Below are positions 1 through 8,489 of a stretch of DNA of 64,000 bases, piece by piece; position 1 is the first letter of the stretch; each line of letters starts with the position of its first letter. Source of the stretch: Succinivibrio faecicola (GTDB lineage: Bacteria > Pseudomonadota > Gammaproteobacteria > Enterobacterales > Succinivibrionaceae); the NCBI RefSeq assembly GCF_019448115.1, contig NZ_JAGFNY010000001.1, forward strand, positions 62,001 to 126,000. The letters run 5' to 3'. The notes below the pieces were generated by a model. It was not told where the DNA came from, made no database searches, and saw only the letters and a program-made list of their open reading frames with translations. The translations under genes were made by a program, and so were the position numbers.

Positions 1-1807
1 CAGACCAGTCAGGCTGGAATGGTTTTGTACCATGCCACTGTACTTTCGCATTCTTGAGAGCTGAATCTAGCTTGTTATGAGGACTGTCAGATTTATGTTT
101 AATCTGACCGTAACGGGATAATCTGATTAAAGATTTGGTGAAATTAAACATTTCCTTTTGTCTTTCATCAAGATCCCATTTCATGTAGCTTAACTCATTA
201 TCCTGACAATATGCATTATTGTTACCTTTCTGTGTTCTTAAAACTTCATCTCCCATACAGATCATAGGAGTACCAAAGGATAACATTGTAATTGCCATAA
301 AGTTTTTAGCCTGACGAAGTCTTAATGCATTAAGATTCTTGTCATCACATTCACCTTCATAACCATAATTAGCAGAATAATTGTTGTTATTACCGTCGTT
401 ATTGTGCTCACCGTTAGCATCATTATGCTTTTCAGCATAAGACACCAGATCATACAGTGTGAAGCCGTCATGACAGGTAATAAAGTTGATTGATTTTTGT
501 GGATCAACGTTATGTTCGTTGTAAATATCAGGAGATCCTAAAAGTCGTAAAACAAACTTCTTGACCATGCCTGAGTCACCACGCATAAATGATCTTACAT
601 CATCACGGAATTGACCATTCCACTCACGCCACTTGCTGCCTGATATTGCACCTAGCTGATAAAGTCCACCAGCATCCCAAGGTTCTGCAATGATTTTTGC
701 ATCAGCCAGACTTGCATGAGCATCAATGGTGAGCAGAGTAGAGTTGTCATTCATTGGAGCACCGGTCTTATCTCTTGTAAGAATAGATGCCAAATCAAAT
801 CTGAAACCATCAACATGCATCTTCTGATGCCAGAAAATAAGAGAATCTAAGATCATATTTCTGACAACAGGCTGATTTGCATTTAATGAGTTACCACAAC
901 CTGAGAAGTTCTGGTGAAAACCGTTATTAATGATGTAATAACCGTTTTTATCAAGTCCTTTAAAACAGTATGTAGGACCTTGCTCGTCTCCTTCAGACGT
1001 ATGGTTATAAACCACATCAAGAATAACCTCGATACCATTTTTATGAAGAGCCTTGACCATATCTCTAAATTCATTGATAGGTCCCATAATAGACTTATCT
1101 GAACTAAAACAGTCATGAGGAGCAAAAAATGCCATTGGAGAATATCCCCAATAGTTCTTGTGTCCAGGTCTTGCATCATTTTCATCGAACTGGAAAATAG
1201 GCATCAGTTCAACGGTTGTTACACCAAGTTCTACTAAATAAGGGATCTTTTCAATAAGGCCTCTGTATGTACCTTTGATATCATCACTGATATTTGAAGA
1301 TTTATCGGCAGTAAATCCCTTTACATGCATTTCATAGATGATGGTATTTTCAAGAGAATGGTGTGGGAATGTCTCAATACCCCAGTCATAATCATCAATA
1401 TCAATGACGGCACTCTTTAGAGAGCATCTGAAATTCTCTTTTTCATCATCATGCTGGAATCTTTTATATTCTGTCGGAAAAATAACTCTTTTTGAGTATG
1501 GATCGAGCAGAACCTTGTTTAGTTCAACAGATTTACTATTTTCTGTTACTGCTTTTTTTACACGCCATGCGTATATCTGTCCAGCCTTAAGACCTAAAAC
1601 CTTTACATGCCAGAAATATGTTGATTTGAATACAGTTGATGAAAGGTTAATAATTTCTGGTGAATCGTCGTCTTTATTTTTAAAAAGAAGTAGTTCAATT
1701 TCTGCAGCATCAGGGCACCATAAAGCGAAGTTTACACCATCTTTTTCAATTGTTGCACCAAGTTCTCTGCAGTGACCAACAGAAATAACATAATTGTTTT
1801 TGTTCAC
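1..1807 (-). CDS. glgX: Glycogen debranching enzyme GlgX (isoamylase family), 3' end outside window
   Basis: Hydrolyses alpha-1,6 branch points in phosphorylase-limited glycogen, in the cytoplasm. I translated the minus strand by hand. An N-terminal CBM48-like beta domain (ending in the LLDPYSKR segment) is followed by a GH13 barrel with the conserved elements YEMHVKGFT, VILDVVYNHT, DGFRFDLAS (nucleophile Asp), IIAEPWD (acid/base Glu) and FITCHDGF. About 600 codons are visible and the frame is still open at the left edge, so the C-terminus is missing. Start: GTG at 1807, 7 nt after an AAGGAT ribosome site. The frame is closed upstream by a TAA 15 codons earlier and holds no ATG there. Transcribed divergently from nadE. 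No other glycogen gene is in the window, though the glg operon may continue to the left. GlgX rather than TreX is a family-level guess. Confidence 0.9.
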   Translation of the reverse strand, partial: MNKNNYVISVGHCRELGATIEKDGVNFALWCPDAAEIELLLFKNKDDDSPEIINLSSTVFKSTYFWHVKVLGLKAGQIYAWRVKKAVTENSKSVELNKVLLDPYSKRVIFPTEYKRFQHDDEKENFRCSLKSAVIDIDDYDWGIETFPHHSLENTIIYEMHVKGFTADKSSNISDDIKGTYRGLIEKIPYLVELGVTTVELMPIFQFDENDARPGHKNYWGYSPMAFFAPHDCFSSDKSIMGPINEFRDMVKALHKNGIEVILDVVYNHTSEGDEQGPTYCFKGLDKNGYYIINNGFHQNFSGCGNSLNANQPVVRNMILDSLIFWHQKMHVDGFRFDLASILTRDKTGAPMNDNSTLLTIDAHASLADAKIIAEPWDAGGLYQLGAISGSKWREWNGQFRDDVRSFMRGDSGMVKKFVLRLLGSPDIYNEHNVDPQKSINFITCHDGFTLYDLVSYAEKHNDANGEHNNDGNNNNYSANYGYEGECDDKNLNALRLRQAKNFMAITMLSFGTPMICMGDEVLRTQKGNNNAYCQDNELSYMKWDLDERQKEMFNFTKSLIRLSRYGQIKHKSDSPHNKLDSALKNAKVQWHGTKPFQPDWS

Positions 1808-1916
1808 AAAAGGATCCTTATATTCAATTAGTTGCTCTTTTTTGGAGCGTGATTAAGTTTTTATAATAATTTTGTGCTATTTTTGCATATATCATTTTTA
1901 TGAGGATTATTTTAAC

Positions 1917-3755
1917 ATGTCAAATATAAATTGCTTTGCACTAGGTCGCATCAATACAATTCCTCTAGATATCACTGGCAATTATAACAAGATTTTAAAA
2001 ATTACAAATCAGGCAAAAGCAAAAGGTATTACTTTCGTCGCTTTTCCTGAATTAAGTTTAACCGGATATAACTGCGGTGACCTGTTTAATCACCAAGAAC
2101 TTACAAAAGCAGCTCTAAATTCCCTGTTTAATCTCAAATATGAACTTCCAGAGGGCATAAGTGTCGGTGTTGGTCTGCCATTAGTAGGAACAGACGGTAG
2201 AGTATATGATGCTTATGTAATCTTACAAAAAGGTAAGATCCTGGGTGTAAGTACTCCAGTTTCTTTCTACAATGCAAAAGATCAGAGACTTAGATATTTC
2301 TGCACACCTTTTGATGATGAACTTACATTTATCATTGGTGCTGATTCATTCTATGCAGCATCTGAAATTTATGTGAATGAAAATAAGATTGCTGTAGTAT
2401 TCAATGATGGTAATCTTGATACTCTTGAAAATCCTGATGTTATTGTATGTCCTGAAGCTACAAGATATGAGCTAAATACAGTAGGTGATAGAGAAGCAAA
2501 ACTTCTTGAAATTTCAAGAGCATACGATTGTGTTCTTTTATCAACAAACCTGTCTGGCTGTGAAAGTGGCTCTGATATATTCGACTCACATGCAATCATT
2601 GCAAACAAGGGTAATCTTGTTGCAAGAGGTTCATTCTTAAGTTTTGCTGATGCATCATTAGTAACTGCAGACAGCGGTATTTATGAATATTTAGGTGAGT
2701 ATGACACAATTGTTAGAGCAGTATCACTAGGCTTATTTGACTGGATGAAGAAAACTCATTCACACGGTTTTGCTTTATCAATGTCAGGTGGTGCTGATTC
2801 TGGTCTATGTGCAACATGTATCTGTTATGGTCAGATTGCAGCACTAAAAGAGCTTGGTTATGATGAGTATAAGGCTCTTATGGAGTCACTCAAATTTACA
2901 GTGCCTGCATATACTGGAGAGGAGCAGTCCTTTATTAAACAGCATATGATGCCACAGATTCTTACAACAGTTTACCAGGGCTCAGCAATTTCAGGCTCAG
3001 TTACAAGAACAGCAGCATCAAAGGTTTCTGCAAATCTTGGTGCTAAACACTTTGAGTGGTCTATTGCAGATCTTGTTGAGAAGTATGTTTCTTTAATAAA
3101 TGAGACAACTCCAGGTGATCCATTAAACTGGGATCGCGATGATTTAACACTTCAGAATATTCAGGCTCGTTCAAGAGGTCCTGGTATCTGGATGATGGCC
3201 AACCGTTACAACAAGTTACTTGTTACAACCTGCAATGCATCAGAAGATGCTGTAGGATACTGTACAATGGATGGCGATACCTGTGGTGGTGTAGCTCCAA
3301 TCGGTGATATTTCAAAGAGCAGAATTCTAAAGATTAATCAGCATATTGCAGATAATGGTCTTGAAATTGAAAAGAATGGCTTAAAACTTGACTGTCCAGA
3401 TATGTCATATATCTCAGCTCAGGCTCCTACAGCAGAGCTTCGTGCAGGTGGTCAGACAGATGAAAGAGATCTGATGCCATATGTAATTCTTGATAGAATT
3501 CATGTGCTTCATCAGTCTGAATTGATGCAGCCAAAATATATTCTTGATGAACTAACAAATGAATATAAGGAGTTTTCAAGAGAAGAACTTAAGACCTTTG
3601 TAATCAGATACTTTAAGAAATTTGCTCAGAATCAGTGGAAGAGAGAAAGATCTGCAACCACATTCCATATTGAAGCAACTGATCTGAATGCAAAATCAGG
3701 ATTTTTGTTCCCATTACTTAATGATGGTTATTCATCATTACTTGAGAATATCTAA
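1917..3755 (+). CDS. nadE: NAD(+) synthetase, glutamine-dependent architecture with degenerate glutaminase domain
   Basis: Makes NAD from deamido-NAD, ATP and an ammonia source. 612 residues. Residues 1-255 are a carbon-nitrogen hydrolase (glutaminase) domain and residues 270-612 the NAD synthase domain, with the P-loop SGGADSG at 290-296. Start: ATG 1917, behind GAGGA at 10 nt; an upstream TTG at 1872 has no ribosome site. The glutaminase half looks catalytically dead by eye. Glu45 (FPELSLTGY) is kept. The Lys expected in the VPKTFLPNY-type motif is absent: at 112-120 the sequence reads STPVSFYNA. The CED motif that carries the nucleophile reads FND at 162-164. The synthase half looks intact, so the enzyme may use free ammonia. 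Divergent from glgX and followed by a terminator. Confidence 0.93.
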   Translation: MSNINCFALGRINTIPLDITGNYNKILKITNQAKAKGITFVAFPELSLTGYNCGDLFNHQELTKAALNSLFNLKYELPEGISVGVGLPLVGTDGRVYDAYVILQKGKILGVSTPVSFYNAKDQRLRYFCTPFDDELTFIIGADSFYAASEIYVNENKIAVVFNDGNLDTLENPDVIVCPEATRYELNTVGDREAKLLEISRAYDCVLLSTNLSGCESGSDIFDSHAIIANKGNLVARGSFLSFADASLVTADSGIYEYLGEYDTIVRAVSLGLFDWMKKTHSHGFALSMSGGADSGLCATCICYGQIAALKELGYDEYKALMESLKFTVPAYTGEEQSFIKQHMMPQILTTVYQGSAISGSVTRTAASKVSANLGAKHFEWSIADLVEKYVSLINETTPGDPLNWDRDDLTLQNIQARSRGPGIWMMANRYNKLLVTTCNASEDAVGYCTMDGDTCGGVAPIGDISKSRILKINQHIADNGLEIEKNGLKLDCPDMSYISAQAPTAELRAGGQTDERDLMPYVILDRIHVLHQSELMQPKYILDELTNEYKEFSREELKTFVIRYFKKFAQNQWKRERSATTFHIEATDLNAKSGFLFPLLNDGYSSLLENI

Positions 3756-3764
3756 TTATCATTT

Positions 3765-3795
3765 AAACGTCTGAACATATATTCAGGCGTTTTTT
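3765..3795 (+). terminator. Rho-independent terminator after nadE
   Basis: Arms AAACGTCTGAA (3765-3775) and TTCAGGCGTTT (3782-3792, one G-T pair), followed by T residues. It lies 10 bases after the nadE stop. Confidence 0.85.
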
Positions 3796-4193
3796 CTAAA
3801 AATACCAGCAAAACGGATTTCTTAAATAAAGAGGAATATTAGTAATGAATGTATATCAGTATTTACTCAACTTCGCATAATTTATATTATGTTAAATTAA
3901 TTATATAGAAAGAACCATATAAGAACCTAACTGTATAAGTATTCATTAAATGAAATATATACCAAAAGTTTGTTTTGATGTTATAAATAACTTCAGAATC
4001 ATAAATGTTATTTATTTATAGATGTCACAGCCCACTGAAAAAGATCTGATTTAGCTCATTTGATTTTTATCAGATCTTTTAAAACCTTCCAATTTAGCTT
4101 AATCATTTTGTTTAACAGCTCATTCAAATTATTCTTTTGCTTATCTGTTTTTGATTTATGCAGTCTGCAATATATAAGAAATATATATGAATA
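3796..4193. other. Intergenic region with two hairpins, possible small RNA
   Basis: About 400 bases with no convincing gene. Two perfect inverted repeats stand out in AT-rich sequence: ATAAATAAC at 3983-3991 with its complement at 4007-4015, and a 12-base arm AAAAGATCTGAT at 4039-4050 with its complement ending in TTTT at 4069-4080. The second could be a terminator for a short transcript or for readthrough from either side. No clear promoter was found, so an RNA gene is only a possibility. Confidence 0.35.
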
Positions 4194-4213
4194 AACCTGG
4201 CATTTGCCAGGTT
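4194..4213 (-). terminator. Terminator of the pflB-pflA-glycosyltransferase unit
   Basis: Perfect 8-base stem AACCTGGC/GCCAGGTT with an ATTT loop. It lies 16 bases past the glycosyltransferase stop on the minus strand. The T tail is short and interrupted, so efficiency is uncertain. Confidence 0.65.
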
Positions 4214-4229
4214 ATTTTGAATTCATCTA

Positions 4230-5006
4230 CTACTCTTTTTTCTTGCACTTAAACTTAAGCTTTAAACCTAAAAGACATAGAACATAATGTTCATGATAAT
4301 AAGTAAATGAGAAAATTCTCTGTAAGAATGTTCTGTGAAGATACTCTACCCCATTATGCTTAATACAGTATTTTCTGTCTTTTTTGAACAGATTTGCAAT
4401 GAACTTTGAACTGTGTGAAGTTAATGATTCTAAGTGTTTCACCTTTAAATTTGTAATGTAATAATTCTGTCTGTTAGCCTGTACATTTCTTGTGAAAAGG
4501 AAATGATCACCATAGAAAACCTTCATTTCTTCAGGAATTTCAAAGTAATGATCCTTTCTTCCAAAGTATGCAGAACCAAAGAAGCCCCTCATTTTATCAG
4601 CTTTAACAAATTGAATATCTGTTTGCTCTGGATAAGTATCAAACTGAGCCTTTGGTGTGTTTGTAGCACAGTCAATACCTGCTAAACCAACAGAATCATC
4701 TGATTTTTCAAGAAATGATAAAACGGCTTTAAACATGTTTTTTGGAAAAATAATGTCATCATTCAGTATTCCAAAGAATCTGTATTTATCTGAACTTAAC
4801 TTAATTCCAAGATTCCAGGCTGGATTTACAAAAAGATTCTCTTTTTGAACATGCACAGTAACTTTCTTATAATTATGTGAAAAACCTTTGCATGAATTAT
4901 CAAGAACAAGGATCTCTCCAACAGAATCATCCTCATCAAGCTGAGTTAAAAGTTTGTTTAGAACATCAAGATCCTTTTGCATTGTTGGAATAATGATTGA
5001 TAACAT
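4230..5006 (-). CDS. Glycosyltransferase family 2-like protein
   Basis: 258 residues. The N-terminus MLSIIIPTMQ is the typical first beta strand of a GT-A fold. VLDNS near residue 35 and LNDDIIF near residue 85 resemble the nucleotide-binding and DXD-type segments. The last 60 residues are basic and aromatic and could lie on the membrane. Start: ATG 5006, with AGGA 6 nt upstream and 10 bases after the pflA stop; a longer frame would overlap pflA and has no better ribosome site. Placement behind pflA implies co-transcription, though a sugar-transfer role has no evident link to formate metabolism. Acceptor and donor sugar cannot be told. Confidence 0.75.
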   Translation of the reverse strand: MLSIIIPTMQKDLDVLNKLLTQLDEDDSVGEILVLDNSCKGFSHNYKKVTVHVQKENLFVNPAWNLGIKLSSDKYRFFGILNDDIIFPKNMFKAVLSFLEKSDDSVGLAGIDCATNTPKAQFDTYPEQTDIQFVKADKMRGFFGSAYFGRKDHYFEIPEEMKVFYGDHFLFTRNVQANRQNYYITNLKVKHLESLTSHSSKFIANLFKKDRKYCIKHNGVEYLHRTFLQRIFSFTYYHEHYVLCLLGLKLKFKCKKKE

Positions 5007-5016
5007 CTGTAATCCT

Positions 5017-5745
5017 TTATTTTGCACCAATAATTTTCTTTGCGTGAGCAATCTGCTCTGCTGATGGCTCAACTATATCTTTAAACTTGTATTCTATATT
5101 CAAAGATTCGTATTTATGAATACCAAGTCCATGATATGGAAGAATTTCAACTTTCTGAACATTAGAAAGAGAATCAATAATTTTTCTGACAGCTGTTAAC
5201 TGCTCATCGCTGTCTGTTACTGTTGGAATAAGTACATGTCTTATCCAAACAGGGATCTTCTTTTCATCAAGATAATGAGCAAATTTTAGAATATTCTCGT
5301 TTGAGATACCAGTAAGATCCTTGTGACATTTACTGTCAGCATGTTTTATATCAAGTAAAATAAGATCTGTATACTTTAGGAGATCATCTAAAAGTGATCG
5401 ATACTCTTCATCATCTCTATATGTACCACCAGAGGTATCAAGGCATGTATGAACATTATTCTTTTTAAATTCCTTGAAAAGCTCTGTTACAAATTCAATC
5501 TGAGATAATGCCTCACCACCACTAACTGTTACACCACCGCCTTTAGACCAGTAGTTTTTATAGCGTAAAGCTTTTTTTACGACTGTATCAACATCGAACT
5601 TTTGTCCGACATTCATTTTCCATGTATCAGGATTGTGGCAGTATTTGCAGCGCAGAGGACATCCCTGCATAAAAATAATAAAACGAACTCCAGGTCCATC
5701 AACTGAACCAAAAGTCTCAAAAGAATGAATGTAGCCTTCTTTCAT
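5017..5745 (-). CDS. pflA: Pyruvate formate-lyase activating enzyme
   Basis: Radical SAM enzyme that installs the glycyl radical on PflB. 242 residues, close to the usual 245. The [4Fe-4S] motif CPLRCKYC gives Cys29, Cys33 and Cys36. The N-terminus GSVDGPGVRFIIFMQGC is typical, and VSGGEAL is the SAM-binding GGE motif. Gene order is pflB, a GC-rich hairpin, then pflA. The hairpin could lower pflA relative to pflB, as suits a catalytic activator. Confidence 0.97.
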   Translation of the reverse strand: MKEGYIHSFETFGSVDGPGVRFIIFMQGCPLRCKYCHNPDTWKMNVGQKFDVDTVVKKALRYKNYWSKGGGVTVSGGEALSQIEFVTELFKEFKKNNVHTCLDTSGGTYRDDEEYRSLLDDLLKYTDLILLDIKHADSKCHKDLTGISNENILKFAHYLDEKKIPVWIRHVLIPTVTDSDEQLTAVRKIIDSLSNVQKVEILPYHGLGIHKYESLNIEYKFKDIVEPSAEQIAHAKKIIGAK

Positions 5746-5766
5746 TTTGTATCCTGTATAAACTCA

Positions 5767-5789
5767 AAAGGGCGCCGTAAGCGCCCTTT
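5767..5789. terminator. GC-rich hairpin between pflB and pflA (attenuator or processing site)
   Basis: Perfect 9-base stem AAAGGGCGC/GCGCCCTTT with a CGTAA loop, lying 24 bases after the pflB stop. On the minus strand the right arm ends in only a short T run before GAG, so partial termination or mRNA stabilisation is likelier than full termination. pflA follows 22 bases later. Confidence 0.7.
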
Positions 5790-5812
5790 AAAGATATCAT
5801 AAGTTATCTAAA

Positions 5813-8059
5813 TTACATAGCCTTGTGGCAAGTTCTTGAGATAACGTCCATCTGCTGTTCCTTGGTTAAGTCGATGAACTTAACAGCATAACCTGAAACA
5901 CGGATGGTGAAGTTTGCATACTCAGGCTTCTCTGGGTGCTCCATTGCATCTAAAAGCTTCTCAGTACCGAATACGTTAACATTTAAGTGGTGAGGGCCCT
6001 GATCGAAGTAGCCGTCTAAAACGTTAACCAGGTTGTTGATACGCTCATCCTCAGAGTGACCTAAAGCATCTGGGCTGATGGTCTGGGTGTTAGAAATACC
6101 ATCTAATGCATACTCATATGGAAGCTTAGCAACTGAGTTTAATGAAGCTAATAAACCAGACTGCTCTGCACCGTATGATGGGTTAGCACCAGGAGCTAAA
6201 GGCTGACCTGCCTTACGTCCATCAGGGGTTGAACCAGTTGCCTTACCGTATACAACGTTTGAAGTAATGGTAAGAATTGAGGTTGTAGCCTCTGAATCAC
6301 GGTATGTGTGACGCTTCTTTAACTTGGTTAAGAAGGTCTTTAATAACCATACTGCAATCTTATCAGCACGATCATCATCGTTACCGTAACGTGGGAAATC
6401 ACCTTCGATTTCGAAGTCAACAGCAATGCCGTTTTCATCACGGATTGGCTTAACCTTTGCATACTTGATAGCTGAGATTGAGTCTACAACGTGTGAGAAA
6501 CCAGCAATACCAGTTGCGAAAGTACGACGAACATCAGTATCGATTAAAGCCATCTCAGCAGCTTCGTAGTAGTACTTGTCGTGCATGTACTGAATCAGGT
6601 TCAGAACATTTACATATAGATTTGATAACCACTCAAGAACGATGTCATAGTTAGCCATAACTTCATCGTAGTTTAAGTACTCTGAAGTGATCTTTGGTAA
6701 CTTAGGTCCAACCTGCATACCGGTCTTGCAGTCGATACCACCGTTGATAGCGTATAACATAGCCTTTGCTAAGTTTGCGCGAGCACCGAAGAACTGCATT
6801 TCCTTACCAGTCTGAGTTGCTGATACGCAGCAGCAGATTGAGTAATCATCGCCCCACTCAACACGCATTACGTCATCGTTCTCGTACTGAATTGATGAGG
6901 TGTTGATAGAGATCTTAGCAGCATACTTACGGAAGTTCTCTGGTAACTTTGAAGTATAAAGAACAGTTAAGTTAGGCTCTGGTGATGGACCCATGTTCTC
7001 TAAGGTGTGTAAGAAACGGAAATCGTTCTTAGTAACCATGTGACGACCATCCATACCGAAACCTGCAACCTCTAAGGTAGCCCATACTGGGTCGCCTGAG
7101 AATAACTGGTTGTATGAAGGGATACGAGCAAACTTAACCATACGTAACTTCATTACTAAATGGTCAATTAACTCCTGAGCCTGAGCCTCAGTTAAGGTAC
7201 CCTCGTTGATATCACGCTGGATATAAATATCAAGGAATGTTGAAACACGGCCAACTGACATAGCAGCACCGTTCTGAGTCTTGATAGCAGCTAAGTAGCC
7301 GAAGTATAACCACTGAACTGCTTCACGAGCATTGTTAGCTGGCTTAGAAATGTCAAAGCCATAGCTTGCAGCCATAACCTTCATAGCATTTAAAGCCTTG
7401 ATCTGGTCTGCTAACTCTTCACGCTGACGGATGATGTCGTCAGTCATGGTGCCACAACCGCAGTTAGCTAAATCAGCTTTCTTCTGAGCAACTAAGAAGT
7501 CGATACCGTATAAAGCTACACGACGGTAGTCACCAACGATACGGCCACGACCATAGGTATCTGGAAGACCAGTAATGATCTTGTTCTTACGAGCAAGTCT
7601 CATCTCAGGAGTATATGCATCGAAAACTGCCTGGTTGTGAGTCTTGTGGTACTCGTTGAAGATCTGGTCAAACTTTGGATTTGGAGTATAACCGTAGGTG
7701 GTGCAAGCTTCCTGAGCCATCTTGATACCACCGTATGGCATGAAAGCACGCTTTAAAGGCTTATCAGTCTGTAAACCAACAACAGCTTCTAAATCCTTTA
7801 ATTCTTCAGAGATGTAGCCTGGACCATAAGCATTGATACCTGAAACAACCTCAGTTTCCATATCAAGTACGCCGCCCTTAGCGCGTTCCTGATGCTGAAG
7901 CTCCTGTAACTTGCCCCATAGCTTGTCTGTAGCTTCTGTTGGTTTTGCTAAGAATGATTCGTCGCCATCATAAGGGGTATAGTTGTTTTGAATAAAATCA
8001 CGTACATTAACGTCATCTACCCAGTGTGAACCGGTAAAACCGCGCCATTGCTCTATCAT
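5813..8059 (-). CDS. pflB: Formate C-acetyltransferase (pyruvate formate-lyase)
   Basis: Converts pyruvate and CoA to acetyl-CoA and formate without oxygen. 748 residues, collinear with E. coli PflB over its whole length. The catalytic Cys-Cys pair sits in CCCVS at 409-413 (Cys410-Cys411). The glycyl radical site RVSGYAV has Gly723. GGIKM and NVVYGK match the family. The start ATG at 8059 gives [10 protein letters not shown], matching the E. coli WEGFTKGDW region, so the N-terminus is slightly shorter than usual. No focA formate channel gene precedes it, unlike in enterobacteria. Codon use is strongly biased (GGT, AAG, CGT), suggesting high expression. Confidence 0.98.
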   Translation of the reverse strand: MIEQWRGFTGSHWVDDVNVRDFIQNNYTPYDGDESFLAKPTEATDKLWGKLQELQHQERAKGGVLDMETEVVSGINAYGPGYISEELKDLEAVVGLQTDKPLKRAFMPYGGIKMAQEACTTYGYTPNPKFDQIFNEYHKTHNQAVFDAYTPEMRLARKNKIITGLPDTYGRGRIVGDYRRVALYGIDFLVAQKKADLANCGCGTMTDDIIRQREELADQIKALNAMKVMAASYGFDISKPANNAREAVQWLYFGYLAAIKTQNGAAMSVGRVSTFLDIYIQRDINEGTLTEAQAQELIDHLVMKLRMVKFARIPSYNQLFSGDPVWATLEVAGFGMDGRHMVTKNDFRFLHTLENMGPSPEPNLTVLYTSKLPENFRKYAAKISINTSSIQYENDDVMRVEWGDDYSICCCVSATQTGKEMQFFGARANLAKAMLYAINGGIDCKTGMQVGPKLPKITSEYLNYDEVMANYDIVLEWLSNLYVNVLNLIQYMHDKYYYEAAEMALIDTDVRRTFATGIAGFSHVVDSISAIKYAKVKPIRDENGIAVDFEIEGDFPRYGNDDDRADKIAVWLLKTFLTKLKKRHTYRDSEATTSILTITSNVVYGKATGSTPDGRKAGQPLAPGANPSYGAEQSGLLASLNSVAKLPYEYALDGISNTQTISPDALGHSEDERINNLVNVLDGYFDQGPHHLNVNVFGTEKLLDAMEHPEKPEYANFTIRVSGYAVKFIDLTKEQQMDVISRTCHKAM

Positions 8060-8489
8060 GCTTTAACTCCGAAATAATGTAAGACGTATATTGCCTTAAG
8101 TTTATTTAATCTTTAAAGAGAACTAATCTCTAATTTGCGAGTGCATTATATCTATATAAATATGAATAACAAAGAAAAAAAGAATAATTAAATTAAGAAT
8201 AATTCTTAATAATATTTTTTCTTTATAATACAGTATGTTAGCAAATAGTATTTAAACCTTGTTAATAAACCCATTTTAAAAACATTTGCTATGACCATTA
8301 ATTTTGAATTAAATACGATTATTTTTTTAAGAAGAGAGATATGAATTTCTAGAGTTTTTTGTTTATGAGTCATAAAAAAAATCACAAAATACTCTATCAA
8401 TACCAGGAGTATTCTGTGTTTTAATCAAAATTTTTCAAACTATTAAAACTATGTTGTTTCACACCTAAAGTTTAATAATTCAGCTACTT
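8060..8489. other. Intergenic region upstream of pflB
   Basis: 430 bases, very AT-rich, that must hold the pflB promoter on the minus strand and the dnaX 3' untranslated region. A palindrome with 8-base arms, ATTAAGAA at 8192-8199 and TTCTTAAT at 8203-8210, lies about 130-150 bases upstream of the pflB start. AGAGA/TCTCT repeats lie near 8116-8130. I found no good match to an FNR site. A 64-codon minus-strand frame here (8206-8400) is probably noncoding. Confidence 0.5.

Noticed and set aside
1404-1775. 123-codon plus-strand frame
   Set aside because: Lies antisense inside glgX, whose minus-strand product has clear GH13 and CBM48 motifs; the frame resembles no family.
8060-8230. FNR site upstream of pflB
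   Set aside because: No TTGAT-N4-ATCAA-like sequence could be found on either strand, so no oxygen-control site is claimed.
8206-8400. 64-codon minus-strand frame upstream of pflB
   Set aside because: AT-rich, Lys/Ile/Phe-heavy, no ribosome site and no family likeness; it lies where the pflB promoter region must be.
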